From positions 930,001 to 994,000 of the forward strand of contig JAXQJY010000027.1 of assembly GCA_037042185.1 (NCBI GenBank): a stretch of DNA of 64,000 nucleotides, written 5' to 3'. The notes under the pieces are model-generated. The model searched no databases, was not told where the DNA came from, and saw only the letters and a program-made list of their open reading frames with translations. Below are positions 1 to 11,246 of this stretch, one piece after another. A program made the position numbers and the translations under genes. The DNA comes from Sordariomycetes sp. S80-01Y (taxonomy: Eukaryota > Ascomycota > Sordariomycetes). Position 1 is the stretch's first letter, and every line of letters begins with the position of its first letter.

Positions 1-737
1 CCCTCAGCTGGTGCTTGGCCCCGGAGCGTCTGGCGCCCGACTCGCGTTAAGGCTGTGCAAATCCGGAAGGGGCGGTCCACTCGCCGGCCATCCCGCCAAT
101 GAGGCCCGAGAGCGATGAGGTCAGCACTCTGCATTCCGGTTGTGCTCAGCGGCTGCTCCCCTGAAGAATCGTCATCCGCAGTCCCCCATTATCGGACTCT
201 GTCTTTTCCGTGCTGTCCACCTCAGCAAACTGGAGCGGCGCGATCTGATGGATTCGACGGATTCGACGCGAGATTGAGAGTCGCATTCGGCACGTCGATC
301 CAGCCCGTAGCTCTGACTCCTTCCGCCGGGGGGGATGCAGGTACGCTATCTGCCGCTATCTGTGCCGCTGTCTGTGCCTGTGCCTGTGCCTGTGCTTGTG
401 CCTGATGGATTGAACGTGGTGCTCGTATCCGGCTGCTATCAATTTTCAGGTACGAGCGCCGCATGGCGATCTTGCCTACCCGGCGGAAGAACGACTACTG
501 TTACCGGTGGCGTTTTCGTGTCAATTACCCCTCAATGAACTATGATCAAATAGTACCACATTTCCGACGTAGATGCATTTATTGGCTGTCAATGGTCTGT
601 AGTACAGTACCAGTGCGAATGCAAGCGATTTACTGATGTTCGTTCGCGCGGGGTTACATCTCAAGGTCCAAGCGCTCAATGAGTTGTCTACAATCCTTCG
701 GCACCGCACTTCGACGGTGGCTCTCCCTTGCTTCAGC
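1..737. other. Left flank without a supported gene
   Basis: I see no reading frame with protein-like composition on either strand. The longest open stretches overlap a hexanucleotide repeat at 361-404 and translate to runs such as CACACA or VPVPVP. The right part is the 3' flank of the arsenite methyltransferase gene, whose last exon ends at 738. Confidence 0.5.
361..404. repeat. Short TGTGCC/TGTGCT minisatellite
   Basis: Imperfect tandem copies of a 6-bp unit (TGTGCC, with a TGTGCT variant) run for about 40 bp. It explains the low-complexity peptides found in all frames here. Confidence 0.8.
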
Positions 738-1618
738 TCACGGCTTGACAGCATAGATCTTGAATGATCCTACCTCAATGTTAGCCAGCGTCTCACAAAT
801 GCACACTCTAAGAACACCTCACCTGCCCATTCGTTGAGATCGTTCACTTCCGGACTCATGTATTCCGTATCTTCACCATTGCGAGCGCCGCAGCACCTCT
901 CCTTTCTCGAGCCATCATCCTGAGTGTCCAGGTAGACGTTCATATCCCCTCCCGCATCTTTGATGACCACGCTGCCAAACCCCGCCTCCTTCATCCACCC
1001 CTCGTACTCCTCCACCATGCTCGCACCGGCCACACACCCCACGTACATGGCCATGTCGTTCCTTAACTTCTCTGGCAACTCCTTCCTGGCCAGAATGTCC
1101 GACACTGCCAGCCGACCGCCCGGCTTCAGGAGACGGTAAGCCTCGCGGAAGACCAAGTGCTTTTCAGCGTGAGGAACGAGGTTGATGACGCAGTTGGAGA
1201 GTATGACATCTGCCGTGCCATCCTGCAGCATGTGCATGTCGGTGATCCTGGCCTCGACAAACTCAACATTTGCTATTCCAGTCTTCCCCTTGATGTCGTT
1301 CGCCTTCGCGAGCATCTTCCCATTCATGTCGACCCCAAGAGCCCGTCCTGAAGGACCGAGACGGTCTGCAGCCTGGAAGACATCAAATCCCGTTCCGCAG
1401 CCCAGGTCGATGACTGTCTCCCCTTGGCGGAGGGAGGCGATGGCGAGCGGGTTGCCACAGGAGAGACCCAGATTGGAGCCATCGGGGGCCGAGCTGAGCT
1501 CTTCCTCCGTGTAGCCGAAAGACTTAGCTACGGAGGTCGCGTAGGGCGCAGAAGTTCCCGAGGCTTGGGCGGAGTAGTGGGCGGTGACCTTGGAGTAGAC
1601 CTCTTCGGAAGAATCCAT
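738..1618 (-). CDS. arsM: Arsenite methyltransferase (ArsM/AS3MT family)
   Basis: Model: complement(join(738..769,823..1618)), 275 aa. The family methylates arsenite with S-adenosylmethionine in the cytosol as a detoxification step. The SAM motif VIDLGCGTGFD lies at residues 69-79. Three cysteines match the arsenic-binding trio of ArsM: Cys54 (LSCGNP), Cys143 (SNCVIN) and Cys195 (VGCVAGA). A CC pair lies near the C-terminus. Reading straight through gives an odd tail after NEWAG. Removing a 53-nt intron (donor GTGAGG, branch GGCTAAC, acceptor GGTAG) gives NEWAGSFKIYAVKP, the ending I expect for fungal members. The last exon is only 32 nt. A TATAAAG lies about 95 nt upstream of the ATG on this strand. 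The gene is divergent from a bZIP gene 327 bp away. Confidence 0.9.
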
Positions 1619-1945
1619 GATTGTTATGGAACTGGCTTGAAAGGAGAGCGAAGTGGAACTGGGAATCTTTTGTAAGTGCAGGCCATCATTCTTGCTCTGG
1701 CAGATGAGTGTGCTTTATACACATAATGATGCTGAGGTCTGACGGTGTAAGTGACGAGCTGAGTTGGGAGGTGGGGTTGGACTGTCACCGATTTCTTTCC
1801 TATTTCATCAACCCCATCCGAGTGGGAAGCCCGTAGTCCTCGTCACCCTCATAACTCCAAACTGCTTCATAATCAACATCACGCTCGCGACTCCAAATCA
1901 AGAATCCATCGACTTGTCACCAAAAACTTACCTAAAGCAGCCATC
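1619..1945. promoter_or_regulatory. Shared promoter between arsM and the bZIP gene
   Basis: A 327-bp interval separates two divergent start codons, so both promoters must lie here or overlap. A minus-strand TATAAAG at 1713-1719 sits at a suitable distance for arsM. I did not find an exact TTAGTAA or TTACTAA Yap site by eye. Confidence 0.5.
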
Positions 1946-2413
1946 ATGATGCTAAAGTGGTCCTCCACCAAGCCACCAGACCACCAAACCATCCGCAAGC
2001 GCCAGAACCAACGCCGCCACCGCCAAAGGGTCAAGGATAGAGTAGCAGAGCTGGAGTCGCAGCTCCGTCAGGCCCAGAGACGCATTGATGAGCTCGAAGG
2101 CGAGGTGGAGCGGCTGCACGGCATCACAGTCAACGGCCCTGCCGCCGCGGAGCCTGCGTGCATGTACATCGAGGACGGCGAGGATCGTCTGTATGCGCTT
2201 CTTCCACCACCGCCCAAGGGGATGTCTACGACCATCTGCCGGGAAGCGTTTGTCATCATCGAGCAGCAGAACTACAAAGGTATGGACGCCGCAGATATCA
2301 AGCAGTGGCTGGAGCCTGGCTTCTTTGGCTGCTCAAGACAGGGCGAGGGATGTCGAGTCGACAACAGCTTGTTGTATCAACTGCTGGACTTTGTGAGCTC
2401 GAGTGAGAGCTAA
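1946..2413 (+). CDS. Small bZIP transcription factor with C-terminal cysteines
   Basis: Single exon, 155 aa. The basic region (about residues 16-33, core RKRQNQRRHRQR) runs straight into a heptad coiled coil (about 34-58, AELESQL...RRIDELEGEVERL), as in fungal bZIP factors of the NQRRxRQR type. Aligned on the Q-R-R-H-R core, the usual invariant Asn (NRxAQRR) is replaced by Lys18. The C-terminal half resembles the short alpha-helical tail of fungal bZIP proteins and carries Cys in FFGCSRQGEGC, plus two more upstream. The protein is short for a full regulator. It is divergent from the arsenite methyltransferase gene, so a role in arsenic or metal response is a reasonable inference, not shown. 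The tandem ATG ATG at 1946 is the first in frame. Confidence 0.8.
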   Translation: MMLKWSSTKPPDHQTIRKRQNQRRHRQRVKDRVAELESQLRQAQRRIDELEGEVERLHGITVNGPAAAEPACMYIEDGEDRLYALLPPPPKGMSTTICREAFVIIEQQNYKGMDAADIKQWLEPGFFGCSRQGEGCRVDNSLLYQLLDFVSSSES

Positions 2414-2704
2414 GACGTAGGGAGTCACTGGCGAAGGGCGCTGAGAAGCGAATTGAAAGGCCGTTATGTGTATTCTAAGACATTTTGCAATCTACCGAGG
2501 TAGGGATATATGTATCTGGGCCACGGTGGGCCCATTGGAAAGAAAAAGAAACATGTGATTACTTGAACAGGATATCCTACGAAAGCAAATAACTCGACCG
2601 CAGATACGAAAGATCCCAAAGACAGGCTTGAGGCAAAAAGAGGTGCAGAGTTAGACAAGGTGTTGAGCTGTCAGGATTAACCTCTAGACGTTCACGTAGA
2701 GCGC

Positions 2705-5700
2705 TCAATCGTCCCTCCAATCCGCAAACTCGGGCTCCCCGTAGGGATTCCACTCCTGCCCTGGATAGCTCGTGGCACTCATCTTTGGCACGTCACCCTC
2801 GGGGTCGTAAAAGATCTTTTCTTCCTGGCTCCCGATCCTGAGGGTGCGCATGCGCGCATCGGCTGTGTCTTCGAGTTCCATGGGAGGCGACGTTTCGTTC
2901 TCGCGCGGAGGAACAGAGCTCTTGTCGGCAGGTACAGGCACAACAACGGTGGGCTCGGCGGCAACCACCGGGGCTACCTTGGCGTTGCCTTCAGGGGTCG
3001 GCTGCTTGGAGGACTGGTCGGACACACCCTGCGAGTTGCCTGTTGTTTCTTGCTTTAGTCGCGGAGTGGCATCGTAAATATTCTCGCTGTCGATATCTTG
3101 TTTTGACTTTTCAACATCGATATTGAGGTTATTCTTAGACTCTTCCACAACGACGTCAGGACTGAGCGAGGAGGGCCTGGAAACCTCCTTAGGCTGAGCA
3201 CCAGCGGCGTTGAGGGAGACTTGGCTAGCAGACCCGGAGAGGTCCTGACTCTGGCCATTCATGCTCGTGGTGCTGGGCTGAGGCTGCAGGTGGTGACCGT
3301 GTTGTGGCGCGCCCGGAGGCAAGACACGCTGGCCCGTGCCGCCCATCACACCGGACTCGATGCTGCGACCAGTATCGGAGGCGATCGTATCCCCGCGGAC
3401 AGCAGGAGGGCGCTGCAGACCAGCTTGCTGGGCGATTTGCTCGTACTGCTGTTGCTGGGTGCCCTGGACAGGAATTTGCGGGGGATTGGGCTCTCCAGGA
3501 GTGATGTTGCCCTGGATAGGCAAATTAAAGCCACCCTGCTCGGGAGGCGAAGCAGGGCTATCACGTCCTGGAACATACTGCTGAGACTGATGCTGCTGTG
3601 GGTTCTGTAGGTCCCCAGAAGGAACGTGCTGACCTTGCTGTTGAGAAGGCGGCGACATGTGACCATCCTGATGGTAACCTGGCTGCTGCATCTGCATGTG
3701 CTGCTGTTGCTGGGGCGGGTACTGGCCCTGATAGTACTGCTGCATCCGCGGGGGGTGCGCTTGTTCATGATGCATCGGCTGACCCTGTGGCATGCGCTGC
3801 CCGACATTGTACTCACCCTGAACTTGTCCGTACCCCTTGGGGATAGGAACCTGATCATATTGCGGCTCTGGCGGAGGAACACCTGGGTGTTGGTGATGCA
3901 TAGCCATCTGCTGCCCGTAAGACCACTGCTGCTGAGGGTGCCCAGGGCGACCAGGGTGTTGTGGACCCTGCCATTGCTGCGGTTGCTGGTGAGGCGGGTA
4001 CTGCTGGAACCCTTGACCAGGGGGCATCTGTTGATGCTGTTGCGGACGTGTTTGCGCTTGCTGAGCGTATTGGCTGAAGGCGTCATTGGGGTTGAAGGGA
4101 TGGGCGCGGCTCTGCGGTTGCTGCGGTGGAGGTGCTCCGAATGGAACCTGCTGGACGGGACTAGGCCTCCATTGGCCCTGAGGCTGCTGGCCATTCTTGG
4201 GCGGAGGCGTGGGACGATGTTCAGCAGGTTTGGAGACACGCTTAAAGGCCCCGAAAAGCTTATCTCCGGCGGATGGCTTGTCTCCCTTCTCAGGCTTGTC
4301 CTGCGACTCCTGGCTACTTTGTGAACCAATGGCACCGAGACCAGAGACACGGGACCTCCAGCTGCTCTTTTCGGGCTTGGCCGGCGAGGGCTGGGGTGGC
4401 TGAACTGGAGGGCCTTGAGGTGTATGCTGAGGCACCTGCTGAGGTCTCTGTGCCTGCAAATGAGGAGCCTGAGGACCTTGCAAGACTTGAGAAGACTGAG
4501 GTTGGGGAGGGATCTGAGGCTGCTGGCCTGGCTGGGGTTGGGGCATCTGAGCGCCGGGGACTGGTCCACCGGCTTGGCTGTATGGCTGGGGCTGACCTGG
4601 CTGTAGGGCCTGCTGTTGCGGTTGCTGCTGAGCATAATGTTGAGGCTGCGGGTGCTGTTGTTTAACCTGACTCGAAGGGGCCATGTTCGCCAAACGATCT
4701 TTCCAGTTTCCGTGCTGAGCCTGACCGTGGACCTGCTGCTGCTGCTGCTGTTGTGGCTCCTGGTGTTTCACCTGATTGGCGGGAGCCATGTTGGCGAGGC
4801 GGTCCTTCCAGCTTTCCTTCTGAGGGTGCTGGCCTTGCTGTGCATTCTGGACCTGCTGGTATTCCTGAGGCTTATCATGCGCCTGAGGCTGAGCCTGGAT
4901 CTTTGCCATTTGAGTCGAAAAGCGGTTCTTAAGCCCCTTCAGCCCAGACTTTTGACCCTCAGGCTGAGGCTGAATAGGTTGGCCTTGAGGGGGACCTTGC
5001 AGGTGTGGACCCTGCTGTTGATGGAAACCTTGTTGGAAGCCCTGTGGGTGTTGTTGACCTTGCGGATGGCCCTGAGGTGGTCCAGGCTGGAATCCTGGCT
5101 GCTGCTGCTGGAATCCCTGTGGCGTAGACGAGGCGGAAGAAGGGCGCTGTTGCATGAACTGCGGCGGGAGCTGCTGCGAACCCTGGAATTGGGCATTCTG
5201 GGGAGGTTGGGGTGGAGAGAAGCGCCCTTCAGCCTGTCTACTTTGGGCGGGTGAGCTATGGTGAGATCCGCTGAAACGATTAGTAGACGGCGTGGCAGAC
5301 GGCGGACCTTGGGGTCCAGCAGGCTGAACAGGCGTCTGCTCGCGGGAGGGTGCAAAGCTAGTAGCAGATTGCATGGCGCGGGAAGAGGCGGCAGATTCGG
5401 TTCTCACATGTTCCGAGGGACCAGCGGAGCGAATCTCTTGGTGAGGGAACGCGGGGGTTTGAGCAGGCTCTTGCTGCTGGGGGGTAGTGGGCACCGGGGG
5501 ACGTGGCTCCTCAGAGGCGGCCAGTGAGGAAAAGAGAGCAGAAGCATGGGGTGTGGGCTGACGCTTGACGGGGGATAGGGGAGGGTCGTTGCGGGGAGTC
5601 GAGGAGCGGGATGGCTCCTCGACCTTCTGCTCGACTGGGTGGTCGCTGTGAACTGACTGGGCAGGCTGCTCGGTAGCAGTTGAGTAAGTCGGAGAAGAAA

Positions 5701-8700
5701 CAGATTCCTGGGATTGAGCGTGAGACTGTGGTACTGCCGCTGTCGCTCCTGCAGCATGACGCTCCCGCTCGGACTTCGTCGGCTTGCGAGCTACCGTGAA
5801 CGGCATAGGACTCCTTCTTCCCTCGCTTGTGGCGATCGGGGAGTTGGCATGTTCGGAATGATTGCTCGGCGGAGGGGGGCTCACGACCCGCTGCTCCTCA
5901 TGCTGGACAGGCGACTGAGGCGTAGCAGCTGATGATTCCTGTGCGAGAGGGGACGGCCGTGTCGGCTGCATGAACTGACCTGACAAGTGTCGGGATGCAC
6001 GCTGACCAGCATCCAATGATCCTCTGCCTTGCTCAACTTGTGGAGGCGGCTGATTGTACTGGCCAGGTGGAACAGCTTGTCCTTGAATAGGAGGGTAAGG
6101 GCCTTGGCCACCGTATTGCTGCTGACTGGCAGCGCCAGGGTGATAGTGGATGAACTCTCGTGGCGGTTGTTCTTGGCCTTCAGGCTGACGTGTCTTAGAG
6201 GACGAACGCCCCATGATATTTGACACCATACCCTGGAAAGAACCGCGACGCCCACGACGTTCATCGCCGTCCACAGCTGGTGCAGGAGGAGGAGCCATGC
6301 CGTAAGAACCAGCCGAAGCAGCACTAGCACTACGGCCTCTGGTTTTCGGTGGAGGTGGAGGTGGCAGAGAAGACTGGCTCTGCATGGCAGCTGGATCTTG
6401 GGGCATGTCGCCGTGTTGCTGATTGTCCCCACTGTTGCGGAAGCGTCCAGCAAAAGTGGCCGCCTTGTCTGTGAAGCCAGAGAAGCGCTTCTTGGGAGGA
6501 CCCATGCTGCCGTTGACGCTGTCTGCGCCGCCGACGCTGCTAGTATCGTTTGCCAGGTTAGAAGTTGATGAACCCTTGTGCGAGCCTGGAAGACCCCCGG
6601 GCAGAAACTTTTGCTGAGCAGCTGACAACTTTCCGCCGAGCAGAGACCGTCTCTTCTCAGACTGGGGCGTTTGTGAGCGCTCGGGACCATATGCGCTTTC
6701 CTGAGTCATGGGTCGGTTGGGATCATGAATCTGGGGTGGCGGAACAACGTCCATCGAGGAGCGGGAGCGAAGGGCGCCTGGAATGAAGCTCGCCCGCTTC
6801 TTCTTTTGCGATGTCTGGCCGGTGCTGGTCATGCTGTTCATGGTGTCGGCCCGTTCGAACCCATAGCCGGGTTGACTGGCTGAGTTACGGGCTTCGTCTG
6901 AGTTGTTCTTCTTGAACCGTCCACCGATCCCTTTGAATATATCAGAAGCCTTTCTCTTGGTCCCTTCGTCGTGCTCCTCACTGACGATATATCCGGCTTC
7001 TTCCGCCTTGTCGACTTGTGGTTGGCCCTCTGGATGGGCGTGGGGCTGATATTGTTGATAGCCGGCCATGGGCTGCCCACCAGATCCAGCACGAGCACGT
7101 TGCGGAGGCGTTTGACTCGCCGGCCTGAAGAGATCGGGATAGCGACGAGCAGATGACGGCGGGACATCGGAAGTCCTCTGTCTCGGAGGCTGAGGTAGTG
7201 GAGCCTGGTACGACCCAAAGTTGGTACCTGAGCCGGTGCCTGCACCCGGAGACGTGGGCGACATGGTGCCACCAGTCTCCTTGTCAAGGCCATATGCGGG
7301 TTGCTGTTGAGAACTATCTGTGCCCGCACGTCTCCTAGCGACGTGTAGCGGTGCAGCGAGATGGCTTTCCTCCACCTGCCACCCAGGCGGCGGCGTTCTT
7401 TGAATAGGGTTGGTTACGTTGGGCTGGCCGGGTAAACCCTGCTGCTGAGGGCTTTGAAACTGAGGGTCAACCTGTAATTGGTGCAGCTGTTGCTGCTGCT
7501 GCTGTTGCTGATGAGGCGGCTGATAGAAGCGCATAGGCTCCTTGCTTAGCGACATGGAGCTACGTCCGGTACGAGCAGTGCTGTCTTGGCCAATGAGCGT
7601 GGCATTGCTGTCGACGCCCGCGGATCGATTTGTCGCGTTGTCATGAGGTGGCAACGTGCCGTTGGCGTAGGCATTGGAATTGTGCTGTTGCACAGCCGAA
7701 GCGTCGTTTCCATGCTGAGCCCGGACGTCATCATCCTCGACGGGCGACACGCGTCCAGCTTCCTGTGTGTCAAAGGCAGAGAGGCCAAAGCTCGAATTGC
7801 GCCTAATCGGCGGTAGCCCCTTGAAGGAGGGATGGCGCTGGGCATCGGGCCTCATGTCAGGTGATTGCGAGGCCATGGCGACGCCGCTGTCCTCTGCGAC
7901 GACAGCCTTACCAGCTGGCAATTGAGGATGATGCGCGTTTTGACCGGTAGCGACCGTGTCGTGGTGATCGGCCGACTGGCGGGGCACGACGACCCAATCC
8001 GAGTCCTCATTTGGGGGCGGCTCAATCCGCTGACCCTGTTGCTGCTGCGCCTGGACCAGGCCCTGGTTCTGCTGCTGGACCGCCTGCGCCCCCTGGTCAT
8101 CCGCGCTACCCGTCGCGGGCTCTCGATCAACATCGCGAGATTTGAACTTCGTATCGCCATCGCCATCCCCATCCTGCCAGAACACGCCCTGCCCGCCTTT
8201 GGTCGGCGAAGGGTCAGGTATCAACGGAGACATGCGCGCGGGCTCCGCCAGCCTCGGGGGCTCCGCAGAGAGCCCCGATAGACTCGAATCGTGCCGTTCG
8301 TGGCCGTGGCCGCCGCTGTATTCGGCGTTGGCTCCAGGCGGTGCGGGCCCGTTTTCGCGGGATTTCTGCCCGAGACTCAAGGCCCAAGACATTCGCCGGT
8401 CCGGCCTTTCGGGGCCCTGGGGCTTGCGGTCGGTCGGTGGTGGGGAAGTCTCGCCCTAAGAAACGCAAATCATTAACACTGCTCTTCACACAGGAGGGTA
8501 GGTTGGTAGGTATGTAAGTAGGTAGGTAAAGGGGAAATGTGTCATGTAATTCCTATCTCGTACACCGCATCCGATCATTAGGCCAAACGAGAAAGCAACC
8601 GGCCCACCAGAATCACCGATGTAATGTCCAATACGTATACGATACGAAGCGTTCGAACTCGAACTTGAAGTGTGTGAAGAAGAAAGAAGCATCAGTGAAA

Positions 8701-11246
8701 TACCTTTTCCCCTCGAGCCTCGCGGGCCTCTCGAGCCTGCTGCAACTTGCTTTTGCCCTTGCTGAAAAGTCCCTTGCCCATCTTTCCCGCAGAATGCATG
8801 AACTCCTTGCCCTTTGTGCCGATCTGCTTCCCTCCATCTCCAAAGGCGCTGCCGGCGGCGGCCTGAGCCTGGGATGAGTAGCCGACAATGCGCGAGCGGG
8901 CTGATCCGGAATTCGACGCGTTGGGGGCGTTGGCATTGGCTTGGAGATACTGCTGGTAGTAAGGCTGATCCGATGGCGCTTGTTGGCCTGGGCCAGGAGC
9001 ACCACCTGCTGATGATGGAGGTACAGGTGCTGGGGTGCCAGAGAACGAGCTGTTGGCCCTTGCGTGCTCGGGATACTCATCCTTCATGGTTGTGATCCAG
9101 TTTTCAAGGCCGGAGTCCTGGCTGGCAAACAAGCCCTGCGTTTCTTTGTATTTGGCGATGCGGTCCTTTGGCGTTGGCATATCCATGATCTCGCGGAAAG
9201 TCACGATGGACTTCCCGGGACTCATAGGCGTTGGACTCGCGATCTTTGGGGATCGGACCTCATTTTGGGAGGAGACAGGGTTTGAGGACAACGGCGAGGC
9301 CATTGGGAGGCCAGTGTCGTTGTCTGGCGAAACCATCGGCTGGGCCAAGGGAGTAGCGTCCCGATCACTTAGCTCAGATACAGGAGAAGGAGGCTCTGGT
9401 GTTGGTTGGGTCGCGGGCTTCGAACTAGCTTGCGAAACTTGGTGTGAGATTGATGGGGTCTCCGAAACAATGTTGATGGTCGGCGACGCCGGCGAGGATG
9501 CTCCTGGGATGCCTTTTCGCTCAGACTCCTCGGTCTTGGACGTTTCAGGAGCTGGAGCTGTAGCTGGATGAGCAGGCTGTTGGGCCGCTGCTGCCGCAGC
9601 AACGGGAGCAGCTGGTTCAGCAGGTTGGCTCTCCTCGGCAGCCTCCCACGAGAACCGACGACGTAGGCTTGCCTGACTCTCAGAGCTTGGGCTCACAATC
9701 GGCTCAGAGCTGGTCACAGCAGGCTCAGGAGCCGTCCCCGGCTGGGCAGGACCTCCCGCAGACGCAGGAACAGGTGGAACCTCGGGTACGTCTTCGAGCC
9801 GACCAGGAGCATCAGACTTGCCCTTATCAGCAGAATCCGCCCAGTAGTCATCGTAGCCACTTAGGGTATACGTGCTCTCGCGACCAGTCTTCAATGATGA
9901 CTTCCGCTTGTTGTCGGGGTTCTCGCTGGGGGAAGTTAAGCCGCCCGGCGTAAGCGTACGCATGATCTCCTCGCTCAAAACATCGCTCTCCTTCACTGGA
10001 GATGAAGTGGTCGTGTCCTGAGTGAACTGCCTGGACAGAGGTTGAGCCTCATAATCGGAAGGGGTGTAATTTGTGGCCGACTTGGGCTGGAGAGGCTCAG
10101 TCGGTGTGATTTCTGGTTGGGGCTTCTCCGGTGAGTCCATCAGGGCCTCCGCAGCTGCAGCATGTTCCTCAGCAGGGGGAGGTACCGTCCGAGGCTCATG
10201 AGGACTAGGTGTGCGCAGAGGAGGCAGAGACTTGGCATCTGCACTAGCTCGAAGCTGCTTAGAGTCGGGGGTTGACCCGCCCGCTGAAGGTTCTGCCAGC
10301 TTTGGCGCATTGTCAGAAACGGGCGAGCCTTCGGGCTCATTGACATGCACCGGAGGTGACAAGGGCGTGGGGATCATCTCATGAGTAGGGTCCTCTGTGA
10401 CGTATTGGCCTGGAAGTGAAGGGCGGCGAGGTACTGGTTGAGCTGGCTGAGGAGCTTCCGACTTCACGGGCTCGGGAGCCGAAGGCTCAGCAGGCGGCGG
10501 CGCAAATGTTGTAGCAGAGACTGTCGGCTCGTCCTTGGTAGCGGTAGGAGCCGAGAAAGGCTCCTTTGGGACAGGTGTAGGTTCGCGCTCTTCTTGCACA
10601 GTAGGCTCGTGGATGGCCGAGGGCTCAGCGCCAGGAGAGAAAAAATCGACTCCGAATCCAGACATGCGCGCAACGTTTGGCAGTTGCGGACTGACAGACA
10701 TGCGCTTTCGGTCAGCCTCAAACTCGCCGCTGGATACGGGCACCTGTGTCGGTGACTGTATATCCTCTTGATGTTGCAGTTCCGCAGACGTCGTGGCAGG
10801 CAGGACAGGCTCAGTCTGCACGGGTTCTGGCTGGGGTGGGACAACGCTATCTTTCGGGGCCGACACGGCAGGGACGCTCTCCTCTATCGGCGGCTGAGCA
10901 GTAGGAACCTGTGCAGGACCATGGCCGCTCACCGAGCGCCCAGCGCCAGCAACTCGACTCTCAGATGGAAGTCTGGGGCCACCCATCGGTCTAGAAACAG
11001 GTGGCGGAGCAGCAACTGGCGAGTCGTCCTCGTCCTCGGATTCTGGTGCACCCCAATCATCGCCGTCGTAGTTTTGCACCTTGGCTTCGACCCATTTCCG
11101 CGTCTTTTTCCTATTAACGTTGACCTGGTACGTCGAAGGCGACCTGTTGTCCTCAGTCAGTACGGCGCAGCAATCGGGGACCAGGGGGTCACGTACAAAT
11201 TGGAACCACCAGGACCGGGAGAGGCGGTTTGATTTCTTCCGTCCAT
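2705..11246 (-). CDS. Giant intrinsically disordered Q/P-rich protein (two introns)
   Basis: Model: complement(join(2705..8455,8704..11143,11197..11246)), 2746 aa. Exon 1 encodes MDGRNQTASPGPGGSN and ends at a GTACGT donor. Branch ACTGAC and acceptor AACAG restore the frame into STYQVNVNRKKTRKW...YDGDDWG. The second intron (248 nt, donor GTATTT, acceptor TTCTTAG) joins two long open frames in phase 0. Most of the protein is low complexity (Q, P, S, G) with no catalytic fold. Islands that look conserved are the N-terminal VNVNRKKTRKWVEAK, FREIMDMPTPKDRIAKYKE, GKMGKGLFSKGKSKL near the exon 2 end, repeated WKDRLANMAP units, and the C-terminal SATSYPGQEWNPYGEPEFAD. Similar large proteins exist in other ascomycetes as uncharacterised entries, to my memory. 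The short islands suggest a scaffold or condensate-type protein, but function is unknown. Confidence 0.8.
4661..4813 (-). repeat. Internal peptide repeat WKDRLANMAP in the giant protein
   Basis: Two near-identical units, [S/N]WKDRLANMAPxxQVK, are encoded at 4766-4813 and 4661-4708, separated by a polyQ linker. Looser relatives flank them: GLKNRFSTQMAK upstream in the protein (around 4900-4935) and SWRSRVSGLG downstream (around 4320-4360). All share an aromatic/Leu-basic-x-Arg-hydrophobic core that could form short amphipathic helices. Confidence 0.6.

Noticed and set aside
3346-4635. 429-codon open frame inside the giant gene, shifted frame
   Set aside because: It is a shadow of the polyQ/P coding sequence and shows Ser/Arg-rich random composition.
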